From: DATGIQ01 sp035295665
GTDB lineage: Bacteria; Planctomycetota; Planctomycetia; Gemmatales; Gemmataceae
Direction of reading: 5' to 3'
Assembly: GCA_035295665.1 (NCBI GenBank)
Contig: DATGIQ010000080.1
Coordinates: 1-8,503, forward strand
DNA: 8,503 nucleotides
In this document: positions 1 through 5,401 of the stretch, piece after piece
How positions within the stretch are numbered: position 1 is the stretch's first letter
Layout: every line of letters begins with the position of its first letter
Position numbers and translations under genes: made by a program
The notes under the pieces: generated by a model
Database searches by the model: none
Told to the model about the DNA's origin: nothing
What the model saw: the letters and a program-made list of their open reading frames with translations, nothing else

Positions 1-1386
1 GCCATCCGGACTCAGGGCCAGGGCGTAGACCCAATCGGAATGGCCGGTCAGCGTATGCAATAGCTTGCCGTTGTCCGCGTTCCAAAGCCGAACGGTACCG
101 TCGGCGCTACAGGTCGCCAGGATCGGCTGCTTGGGATGGGAGAGAACCCGGAAAATCGCCTTGGTGTGGCCGCCGACCGCGCGGATCTGCTTGCCTTCAG
201 CCGTGGCATTCCAAAAACGGACCTGGTTATCTTCACCGACCGAGATGGCGACCTTGCCCTCCGATTTCATCGCCACGCCGTAGACAGGGTTCTGGTGATC
301 GGGGAACGTGAGGAGCGATTCCTTGGCGGCGAGGTCCCAGACCTTGGCGGTCTTGTCGCGGCTACAGGTAAGCAGGAGTTTTCCATCGGGTGAAAACGCA
401 ACCCCAAAGACCCAGTCGGCGTGATTTTCGATGGTCTGTTCCAGCTGGGCGTTGGCGTATCCGGGCATCAGATTCCAAACGTGGACAAGCCGATCCTGAC
501 TCCCTCCGGAGGCCAGCTTCTTCCCATCTGAGCTGAGCGCCAGGCAAAGGACGGAATCATCGGTTTCGAGAAGCTGCTTGACCATCACACCCGGATCGTT
601 CACGCCATCCAGGATGGCGACGCCGTTTTCCAACTTCGGCGTGCCACCCTGAAGGTTGTAGATGCGGACATCCCCTTCCTGACCGGGCCGGCCGCCTGCC
701 ACCGCCAACTCGCCCCCGGGAAGGAACACCATGGCATAGGCACGCTCCATTCGGGTGTAGATCCGTTTCTCCAGCTTGGCCTGGGCGACGTCCCAGACGG
801 TCAGCTCATGATGGCCGCCAATAACCAGCTTTTGGCTGTCGGGAGTGAACGCCAGGGCGGTGATCGTCACTGCAAATGGATAACTCGCTGGGGGGACCGG
901 TGGCTTCCAGCGCACCCGCAGTTCCCGCAGGATATCTGCGCTGGGACTCAATCCGGCGTCGAGCTTGGCCCCTTCTGCGATCCATTTCTCGATGACCGCG
1001 ATCTTCTCTTTGGGCAGCGCTTGCCCGGCCTCTTTGGGCGGCATGCGCGATTTATCCGTGGCCGTGAGGCGGTCCAGGAGCGGGCTCTCGTCTGGCTTCC
1101 CGGAAACGATCGGATCATCGCCGCTGCCCCCTTTGCGCAAGCTCTCAAAGGTGCTCATGTCAAACTTGCCTTTTCGCTGCTTGGCATTGTGGCAGGCAAA
1201 ACAATTCTCTTTCAGGATCGGAGCCACATCCTTGATGAAACTAACCGATCCTTTCGAGGCGGAAGGCGACTGGGCGAAGACCGGCGACGGCGTCAGGAGC
1301 AGGAGCCCCATCACCAAAGCCAATCCCAGGGCGGCACACAAGATGCAAAAGGCGAAGTGCGATCGCAGCACGGGAGATGTTTTCAT
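1..1386 (-). CDS. Secreted cytochrome c domain / WD40 repeat protein (3' end beyond window)
   Basis: 462 codons are visible and the frame is still open at base 1, so the C-terminus is missing. Residues 1-39 look like an N-terminal signal or anchor: Lys2 and Arg8, a hydrophobic stretch at about 11-32, then a possible cleavage after Val-Phe-Ala. Residues 48-142 match a planctomycete-type cytochrome c domain: heme motif CFACH at 62-66 and a likely distal ligand Met115 in an RMPP context. From about 170 onward come WD40-type blades, seen in repeated endings such as LTVWD (195-199), VHVWN (301-305), AKVWD (347-351), VRFWN (389-393) and VRLWN (432-436), with GH dipeptides between blades. The ATG at 1386 follows GAGGAA (1391-1396) at 4 bases. 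The probable location is periplasmic or membrane-anchored. The propeller likely binds a partner; the redox partner and substrate cannot be told from sequence. Confidence 0.88.
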   Translation of the reverse strand, partial: MKTSPVLRSHFAFCILCAALGLALVMGLLLLTPSPVFAQSPSASKGSVSFIKDVAPILKENCFACHNAKQRKGKFDMSTFESLRKGGSGDDPIVSGKPDESPLLDRLTATDKSRMPPKEAGQALPKEKIAVIEKWIAEGAKLDAGLSPSADILRELRVRWKPPVPPASYPFAVTITALAFTPDSQKLVIGGHHELTVWDVAQAKLEKRIYTRMERAYAMVFLPGGELAVAGGRPGQEGDVRIYNLQGGTPKLENGVAILDGVNDPGVMVKQLLETDDSVLCLALSSDGKKLASGGSQDRLVHVWNLMPGYANAQLEQTIENHADWVFGVAFSPDGKLLLTCSRDKTAKVWDLAAKESLLTFPDHQNPVYGVAMKSEGKVAISVGEDNQVRFWNATAEGKQIRAVGGHTKAIFRVLSHPKQPILATCSADGTVRLWNADNGKLLHTLTGHSDWVYALALSPDG

Positions 1387-1479
1387 CGATTTCCTCAGGT
1401 TGCAGCGCGGCAAGGCAATCCAGCGGTTGGTTGGTCCGCCTCATCAAGAGGACGACCGGCAGGTTGTTAACCAAGTACC

Positions 1480-1485
1480 ATTATA
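1480..1485 (-). promoter_or_regulatory. Candidate -10 box for the cytochrome/WD40 gene
   Basis: On the minus strand these bases read TATAAT, a perfect sigma-70-type -10 hexamer, 93 bases before the ATG at 1386. No good -35 lies at the usual spacing; instead a perfect hyphenated palindrome covers that position. One hexamer alone is weak evidence. Confidence 0.3.
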
Positions 1486-1506
1486 GAGGCTTGGCGGCAT
1501 GGAAAG

Positions 1507-1521
1507 CGAGACGAAGTCTCG
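1507..1521. repeat. Operator-like 15-bp hyphenated palindrome
   Basis: CGAGACGAAGTCTCG is a perfect 6+3+6 palindrome in the divergent spacer between the cytochrome/WD40 gene (minus) and the small conserved gene (plus). It overlaps the place where a -35 would sit for the TATAAT at 1480-1485. It could be a repressor or activator site, or a small RNA hairpin in the leader of the plus-strand gene. No regulator can be named. Confidence 0.3.
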
Positions 1522-1563
1522 AACGATGTCCAGCAGACGATCTCTTTGGTATCGTACCGGGAA

Positions 1564-1570
1564 GAGAGGA
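1564..1570 (+). promoter_or_regulatory. Ribosome binding site pointing to an ACG start
   Basis: GAGAGGA lies 7 bases upstream of the ACG at 1578. No ATG, GTG or TTG in the reading frame of the small conserved protein occurs at a suitable distance behind it. The spacing is ideal for a start exactly at the ACG, which marks that codon as the site where translation starts or once started. Confidence 0.45.
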
Positions 1571-1577
1571 ACCCACC

Positions 1578-1820
1578 ACGCCTTATGAAGGCATCAAGGA
1601 AAAGCTTCAGCAGCGGCCGTTCGTTCCCTTTGGGATCGTGTTGACCGACGGCAGGACCTACGAAATCCGCCACCCCGGTTTGCTCTTACTGGGTAAACGG
1701 TCCGCGGTAGTCGGTCTGGTGGGCGACCCAGCGGACACAGTCTATGACCGCTATCTGACAATTGCGCTATTGCATATTGCCCGGCTCGAGCCTTTGGACA
1801 CTTCGGCCGTCTCGGGGTGA
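1578..1820 (+). CDS. Small conserved planctomycete-type protein, start codon ACG or lost
   Basis: An 80-residue soluble protein of unknown function. It resembles a small family I recall from planctomycete genomes whose members begin near Tyr-Glu and carry a block like RPFVPF (residues 13-18), LTDGRTYEIRHP (22-33), a Leu-rich strand, SAVVGL (42-47) and a closing LLHIARLEPL (64-73); all are visible here. No catalytic motif is evident. The similarity begins right after the ACG at 1578, behind a good GAGAGGA site. In-frame alternatives are a TTG at 1491 and an ATG at 1377, but the extra residues they add look unlike coding sequence, and the ATG would lie inside the divergent gene. The gene may use ACG, may have lost its ATG through a single T-to-C change, or may carry a sequencing error. 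The family assignment is from memory. Confidence 0.6.
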   Translation, partial: TPYEGIKEKLQQRPFVPFGIVLTDGRTYEIRHPGLLLLGKRSAVVGLVGDPADTVYDRYLTIALLHIARLEPLDTSAVSG

Positions 1821-1826
1821 TCCCCG
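1813..1826 (+). repeat. Small hairpin with the stop codon in its loop
   Basis: CGGGG (1813-1817) and CCCCG (1822-1826) pair around TGAT, which holds the stop codon of the small conserved gene (1818-1820). No T-run follows, so it is not a standard intrinsic terminator, though it could slow release or protect the 3' end. Confidence 0.25.
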
Positions 1827-2255
1827 CAGATGATGGGCGAGCAAGGGAGGGTGGAAAGCAAAGCGTCCAGCTCAAGCTTGTGGCTTTTTCGCACGGACCG
1901 GGACCGGCGCACGAAAACCCAGCAAGCGGGCAAAGCGGCGGCAACGGCAAGAAGCATACCATTGACGGCGGACGTTATCTCGCGTTCGTCGATTCCGAGT
2001 GGCATCCATGGTCGTATCCCCTGCTTTGGGGAGGGGCGAACTTGCTTGTATCCAGGAGGACTTAAAGCAAGATCGATGCCATCAGCTATCGTTGATGCGT
2101 GCGGTGCGCGCCCTCTGCACGCAAACCCAGACCAGATAAAAAATTGTGGATGGGACGGCGAGGAGTTGGTGAAGCGGAGCGATGACGAACCGCAGGCAGT
2201 TTTCAACGCCCCTGTTGCAGAATGCTCATGCTGGCCCCGGGCCCCTGCTTCAGGT
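1821..2255. other. Unexplained spacer between converging genes
   Basis: About 435 bases with no recognisable gene. A plus-strand frame opens with a GTG at 1817 that overlaps the preceding stop as GTGA and runs 82 codons to 2065. Its product is unrecognised and has no clear ribosome binding site. On the minus strand, about 2082-2219 holds an open stretch without a normal start codon that encodes a strongly hydrophobic segment (FVIAPLHQLLAV then IFYLVWVCV) before a stop at 2082. A CCCC/GGGG hairpin lies at 2018-2031. These may be decayed gene pieces or chance; none is called as a gene. Confidence 0.4.
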
Positions 2256-2981
2256 TCAAGTCCGAATCAGCCAGATATTGCGAAACTGTACGGGGTTGCC
2301 ATGATCCTGAAGCATGATGGGTCCGGCGGTGCAGGGGTCGGTTTCCATTCCTGCCCGTGTGTGGTCAACGGGGATCTCGACCTGGTCATGAATCTTGGTG
2401 CCATTTTGGTAAACCGTGATGCGGGCCGGCGCGATTTTCTTGCCGTTGGCGCACTGGGGCGAATGAAACTCAATGTCGTAGCTCTGCCAGACGGTCGGGG
2501 CTTTGCACGCGTTGACCCGCGGGGCGGCCACTTCATAAATCGCACCGCAGTCATTGTCCTTGCTGGCCAATCCATAACTGTCCAAGACCTGAACTTCGTA
2601 CCGGCCCTGGAGGTAGACGCCGCTGTTGCCACGTCCCTGCCCTTTGGCCTGCGGCATGTAGGGAACCCGGAACTCCACGTGAAGCTTGAAGCTGCCGTCG
2701 AACCTCTGGCGCGTGATGATATTGCCCCCTTGGACTTCCATCGCCTTGCCCTCGCGCAGTTTCCAGGTCGGTTTGCTCTTGCCGTCCATCTTGACCCAAC
2801 CGTCCAGGTTCGTGCCATCAAAGAGAACCAGCGCACTTTGGGGAGGCGGAACGGGCTGGACATCGATCTTGTCTTCCGGCTTCGCGAGTTTCAGATCGCT
2901 GATACTGCCATACTGGCCCCGTCCCGGATTCACCAGGCCAAGGACGAACAGAATGGCCAAGGTTGCGTGGAATCGCCGCAT
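2256..2981 (-). CDS. Secreted DUF1080 / 3-keto-disaccharide hydrolase-like domain protein
   Basis: A 241-residue protein with a signal peptide (about 1-22: two Arg, hydrophobic core LAILFVLGLV, then GRG-Q) followed by one DUF1080 domain (about 48-240), a jelly-roll fold related to concanavalin-type lectins. Family hallmarks are FDGTNLDGW (54-62), GNSGVYLQGRYEVQVLD (118-134) and the closing IMLQDHGNPVQFRNIWL (222-238). Some members of the family hydrolyse 3-keto-glycosides; many planctomycete copies are uncharacterised, so activity here is inferred. Probable location is the periplasm or outside the cell. The start at 2981 is favoured because GAGGGGAG (2991-2998) sits 9 bases upstream; an earlier ATG at 2990 abuts that site and is too close. 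Longer open frames reach into the upstream hairpin and look spurious. Length suits a single-domain member. Confidence 0.85.
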   Translation of the reverse strand: MRRFHATLAILFVLGLVNPGRGQYGSISDLKLAKPEDKIDVQPVPPPQSALVLFDGTNLDGWVKMDGKSKPTWKLREGKAMEVQGGNIITRQRFDGSFKLHVEFRVPYMPQAKGQGRGNSGVYLQGRYEVQVLDSYGLASKDNDCGAIYEVAAPRVNACKAPTVWQSYDIEFHSPQCANGKKIAPARITVYQNGTKIHDQVEIPVDHTRAGMETDPCTAGPIMLQDHGNPVQFRNIWLIRT

Positions 2982-3035
2982 GGCAATCATCTCCCCTCGT
3001 GCGAACAGACCCCGGCATGGGCCGATGAGTAAAGC

Positions 3036-3056
3036 CGATGTTACTCCTAGACATCG
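3036..3056. repeat. Small palindrome left of the hairpin element
   Basis: CGATGT (3036-3041) and ACATCG (3051-3056) are perfect inverted arms around a 9-base centre. The palindrome overlaps the left copy of the 9-bp direct repeat and lies in the leader or promoter region of the DUF1080 gene. It may be an operator or part of the element boundary. Confidence 0.3.
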
Positions 3057-3178
3057 TCCGGTTGGTTGTGTCCGTTTCGCGGCGGTGCGCAAAACCGCGT
3101 GCGGATGCGCCCCGCGTGGTTCTGCGCACCGCCGCGAAACAAAAACGGACACATTCAGCGGGACTGTGACCTAGACAT
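3046..3178. mobile_element. Candidate small inserted hairpin element with 9-bp flanking direct repeats
   Basis: CCTAGACAT occurs at 3046-3054 and again at 3170-3178, enclosing about 115 bases that consist mostly of one long imperfect hairpin. This is the layout expected for a miniature inverted-repeat element with a 9-bp target duplication. The outermost bases inside the repeats pair poorly, so the true ends are unsure. There is no transposase. Other copies in the genome would be needed to confirm it. It lies between the ends of nth and the DUF1080 gene and may carry or displace promoter sequence. Confidence 0.35.
3067..3153. repeat. Long imperfect inverted repeat (87-base hairpin)
   Basis: The outer arms are a perfect 11-bp match (3067-3077 with 3143-3153). 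The inner arms are a perfect 18-bp match (3074-3091 with 3123-3140). The two alignments share 3074-3077, so in the folded form a six-base bulge falls on the right side. Pairing continues imperfectly toward the centre: 9 of 13 positions match across 3092-3104 and its partner, with G-U pairs in RNA. The arms are GC-rich. Such a structure could be a mobile element core, a REP-like repeat or a bidirectional transcription barrier. Confidence 0.85.
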
Positions 3179-3179
3179 A

Positions 3180-3197
3180 CTGAACCTATCGGTTCAG
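3180..3197. repeat. Perfect 7-bp stem hairpin right of the element
   Basis: CTGAACC (3180-3186) and GGTTCAG (3191-3197) are perfect arms around TATC. The hairpin lies 65 bases past the nth stop on the minus strand, with no T-run after it on that strand, and just outside the right copy of the 9-bp repeat. It could act as a weak terminator for nth or as a protein site. Confidence 0.4.
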
Positions 3198-3261
3198 GCC
3201 CCGGCAATCAAGCAGGTCGTGAGCGCTGCCGTTTCCGGTGAGCAAACAGAAGCAAGTTTTT

Positions 3262-4020
3262 TCAGCGATGGGCGCGTACCCCAACTTGCCGGCACATCTT
3301 CAAAACGGGACACGTGGAGCAGTGGGGCAGTTGTCCGGTGCAGATGTGTTTTCCAAACGGAACAAGCAGGCGGTTGATCTCGATCCAATACCGGCGCGGT
3401 AGCTTGGCCGTCAGCGCGGCCGTCGTTTTTTCCGGCGTCGAGGTCTGCACATATCCCCAGCGGTTGGTGACGCGGTGAACGTGGATGTCCACGGCGATGG
3501 TTGGCTGATTGCAGGCGATGCCAAGGACAAGATTCGCACATTTGATCCCGACACCATGAAAAGAGAGCAGGACATCGGCGTCGCAGGGCAAGTCGCCGCC
3601 ATACTCGGTCTGGACACGGCGGGCGATAGTCTGAATTTGCCGTGCCTTCGCTTCATGAAACGTGGAGGGATGGATCAACCGGTCGATTTCCTCCACCGAG
3701 AGCCGGCTCAACTCGGCCGGCGTCCGGGCATGTTCGAACAACCGCTGCGCAGTCGGCAGCGTTACCTCATCACGGGTTCGGATGGAGATGATACACGCAA
3801 GCAGTTGCTCAAACGCGGAATCAAACCCGAGCTCGGCCAGCTCGAACAGAGCAGCCTTGGCAAAAGGGCGGACCGCGGAGCGGACCTTCTTGAGCACGCT
3901 GTGGATGTCAAAAGGCTGTTTGCCCTCAGTGCTTTCGGGCGCTGGGGCTTGGGTTCGGTGCAAATTGCTGCGCTCGGTTACCAATGGATATCCTCGCCAG
4001 AGTCCAGGATTCCCCGACAC
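3262..4020 (-). CDS. nth: Endonuclease III (DNA glycosylase/AP lyase)
   Basis: A 252-residue bifunctional base-excision repair enzyme that removes oxidised pyrimidines and nicks the abasic site. The helix-hairpin-helix is at about 151-170 (FHGVGIKCAN, 154-163) with catalytic Lys160. Catalytic Asp178 follows in AVDIHVHRV, 18 residues later as in E. coli Nth (Lys120, Asp138). The [4Fe-4S] loop is complete: Cys227, Cys234, Cys237 and Cys243 in C-x6-C-x2-C-x5-C spacing. The fold core begins near residue 40, so the N-terminus is about 40 residues longer than in E. coli Nth (211 residues). The HhH has His155 and Ile159 where LPGVGRKTA is usual. The GTG start at 4020 has GAGGA (4027-4031) six bases upstream. 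A TTG at residue 13, with its own GAGGA-like site, is a possible alternative. It is cytoplasmic and diverges from the heat shock genes. Confidence 0.94.
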   Translation of the reverse strand: MSGNPGLWRGYPLVTERSNLHRTQAPAPESTEGKQPFDIHSVLKKVRSAVRPFAKAALFELAELGFDSAFEQLLACIISIRTRDEVTLPTAQRLFEHARTPAELSRLSVEEIDRLIHPSTFHEAKARQIQTIARRVQTEYGGDLPCDADVLLSFHGVGIKCANLVLGIACNQPTIAVDIHVHRVTNRWGYVQTSTPEKTTAALTAKLPRRYWIEINRLLVPFGKHICTGQLPHCSTCPVLKMCRQVGVRAHR

Positions 4021-4384
4021 GGATGGTCCTCACTGGATCATTGGAATGGCGCTGGCTGCTGTTATTCTAGTTCGGCAACTTGCATGCCACACCAAGCCCG
4101 CCGACCGGACGTGCAAGAGGTCCTTGCGGCAAGCTGCCAATTTGGCTTCCAATAGCCATCGGTTCAGCCAAACTTGCGGGCAATAGACCGCTCCGAGAAT
4201 AGGGCCCGGTCGAGGTGGATAATTCAAGTTCAACATAATCAATGGGTTAGAAAAGCAGAGGATGGCGCGGAATCAACGACGAGGTCTTTGGCATGAACCT
4301 TGCAAAATAGGCTTCCTGATCGCACAGCGAATGGCTGGCGGACGGTCAAATAAAAAATCGGCCCTTGAAAGGAGGAGTATTCTT
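4021..4384. other. Divergent intergenic region between nth and hsp20
   Basis: These 364 bases should hold promoters for both genes. On the minus strand TAGAAT (4064-4069) could be a -10 for nth, and on the plus strand CATAAT (4234-4239) could be one for the heat shock genes, but neither has a good -35. No CIRCE element (TTAGCACTC inverted pair) or clear sigma-32-type pair is visible. Short open frames on both strands resemble no known protein. Confidence 0.45.
4368..4377 (+). promoter_or_regulatory. Strong ribosome binding site that sets the first hsp20 start
   Basis: AAAGGAGGAG lies 7 bases upstream of the ATG at 4385. It rules out the longer in-frame start at 4262, which would add 41 residues unrelated to the small heat shock protein family. 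Confidence 0.8.
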
Positions 4385-4834
4385 ATGACGCGGACACGAT
4401 GGCAGCCGTTCAGCCCAATTTGGAACCAGATGCAGCAGCTTCAGTCAGAAATGAACCGACTCTTTGACCGCTGGGGGGATGGCAACAGCGGACGCGGATT
4501 TGCGACGACCTATCCGGCGGTCAATGTCTGGGAAGACGGCGAGAGCATTTTTGTGGAAGCAGAGCTGCCCGGCTTAGAGGCGAAGGATTTGGATATCCAC
4601 GTGAGCGGCGGCAACCAGCTCACGCTCAAAGGGGAACGTAAACAGAATGTTCCCGAAAAGGGAGTCGTGCATCGCCAGGAGCGCGGCTTCGGCAGCTTTG
4701 TGCGCGTGCTCACGCTCCCGACCCCGGTGAACGCCGATCGCGTCGATGCCCACTTTGAGAATGGGGTGCTGTTGATCAAGTTGCCCAAGCACGAGGCCGC
4801 CAAGCCGCGCAAGATCAACGTCAAGAGTGAGTGA
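4385..4834 (+). CDS. hsp20: Small heat shock protein, Hsp20 family (first copy)
   Basis: A 149-residue ATP-independent chaperone that holds unfolding proteins until ATP-driven chaperones refold them; cytoplasmic, expected to form oligomers. A short N-terminal arm (1-42) rich in Trp, Gln and Met includes WQPFSPIWNQM. The alpha-crystallin domain spans about 43-136: NVWED (47-51), EAELPGLEAKDLDI (58-71), LTLKGER (79-85) and the signature AHFENGVLLIKLPK (122-135). The C-terminal tail carries an IxV anchor (Ile144-Asn-Val146) that docks neighbouring subunits in this family. It is followed after 66 bases by a second hsp20 gene, so the two are likely co-transcribed. Heat control is probable from the family, but no known heat-shock operator is visible upstream. 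Confidence 0.95.
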   Translation: MTRTRWQPFSPIWNQMQQLQSEMNRLFDRWGDGNSGRGFATTYPAVNVWEDGESIFVEAELPGLEAKDLDIHVSGGNQLTLKGERKQNVPEKGVVHRQERGFGSFVRVLTLPTPVNADRVDAHFENGVLLIKLPKHEAAKPRKINVKSE

Positions 4835-4858
4835 AGATCCGAATGTCCACGAACCGGC

Positions 4859-4892
4859 GCGAAGCCGACTTCGCTTTAGATTTGAAAGGAGC
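4859..4892 (+). promoter_or_regulatory. Intercistronic hairpin and possible RNA thermometer before second hsp20
   Basis: GCGAAG (4859-4864) and CTTCGC (4869-4874) form a perfect 6-bp stem with a CCGA loop, followed by TTTAGATTT. In an alternative fold, GCTTT (4873-4877) pairs with GGAGC (4888-4892), hiding the Shine-Dalgarno GGAG of the next gene by three Watson-Crick and two G-U pairs. The two folds share bases 4873-4874 and so exclude each other. Weak pairing over a ribosome site is typical of RNA thermometers before hsp20 genes. This is read by eye and unfolded by any program. Confidence 0.3.
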
Positions 4893-4900
4893 AGAAACCC

Positions 4901-5296
4901 ATGGCTGAAAGCACTACGTTAACGCAAAAAGATCGCGGCGAACAGACGGTTCCGGAAAGCACGCGGGGGGTGTTCTTCACGCCACGTGTGGACATCTATG
5001 AAACCGAGAATGAACTGACCCTGTACGCCGATGTCCCGGGGGTCGGACCGAAGGATGTCGATCTCCGCTATGAGGGCGGCGAACTGATTCTGCATGGGCG
5101 TGTCCAGCCGCGCCATCCAGAAGCGCAATTTGCCCTTCAGGAATACGAAGAGGGCGATTTTTATCGAGCGTTCTCCATCCATGAATCGATCGACGCCAGC
5201 CGGATCGAAGCCGAGTGCAAAAATGGCGTCCTGCTTGTTCATTTGCCGAAAGTGGAACAGGCACGTCCGAAGCAGATCACCGTTCGTGGCCAATAA
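4901..5296 (+). CDS. hsp20: Small heat shock protein, Hsp20 family (second copy)
   Basis: A 131-residue small heat shock protein, clearly divergent from the preceding copy, so an old paralogue and not a recent duplication. The N-terminal arm (1-26) is polar and lacks the Trp/Met-rich character of the first copy. The alpha-crystallin domain covers about 27-118: PRVDIYETENELTLYADVPG (28-47), KDVDL (51-55), LILHGRV (62-68), FYRAFSI (87-93) and AECKNGVLLVHLPK (104-117). The C-terminal anchor is Ile126-Thr-Val128. The ATG at 4901 follows AAAGGAG (4885-4891) at 9 bases. Paired hsp20 genes of this kind often make mixed oligomers; here that is an inference. Confidence 0.95.
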   Translation: MAESTTLTQKDRGEQTVPESTRGVFFTPRVDIYETENELTLYADVPGVGPKDVDLRYEGGELILHGRVQPRHPEAQFALQEYEEGDFYRAFSIHESIDASRIEAECKNGVLLVHLPKVEQARPKQITVRGQ

Positions 5297-5306
5297 CGGG
5301 ATCCAC

Positions 5307-5377
5307 GGCACGCTCGGATGGGCGTGCCTCGAACCTGTCCTTGGCTGGGCGCGGGACTGGACTGTGGTCCCGCACCC
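5307..5377 (+). terminator. Tandem hairpins after the hsp20 pair
   Basis: Two hairpins lie between the second hsp20 stop and the response regulator. The first is GGCACGC (5307-5313) with GCGTGCC (5322-5328). The second is GCGGGAC (5351-5357) with GTCCCGC (5367-5373), which extends outward by three more pairs after one mismatch. Neither has a T-run. They could be a factor-dependent terminator or mRNA-stabilising structures that separate heat shock expression from the downstream genes. Confidence 0.45.
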
Positions 5378-5401
5378 GGCCTGCATCGTGAGGTGCCGGC
5401 C

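Noticed and set aside
808..1470. Long plus-strand open frame of 220 codons
   Set aside because: It lies antisense to the cytochrome/WD40 gene, resembles no family, and the minus-strand frame carries clear heme and WD40 motifs.
1751..2206. Minus-strand open frame of 151 codons with a hydrophobic stretch
   Set aside because: It starts with TTG, lacks family resemblance, and its 3' end runs antisense through the small conserved gene.
1830..3032. Plus-strand open frame of 400 codons
   Set aside because: Most of it is antisense to the DUF1080 gene, whose motifs are unmistakable; the part before 2256 has no recognisable domain or ribosome site.
3475..4155. Plus-strand open frame of 226 codons
   Set aside because: It is antisense to nth, which has all catalytic and cluster residues on the other strand.
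4030..4242. Minus-strand open frame of 70 codons upstream of nth
   Set aside because: No ribosome site, no family likeness and low-complexity content; treated as spacer.
4021..4384. Search for a CIRCE or sigma-32-type heat shock promoter before the first hsp20
   Set aside because: No TTAGCACTC inverted pair and no well-spaced CTTGAA/CCCCAT pair was found.
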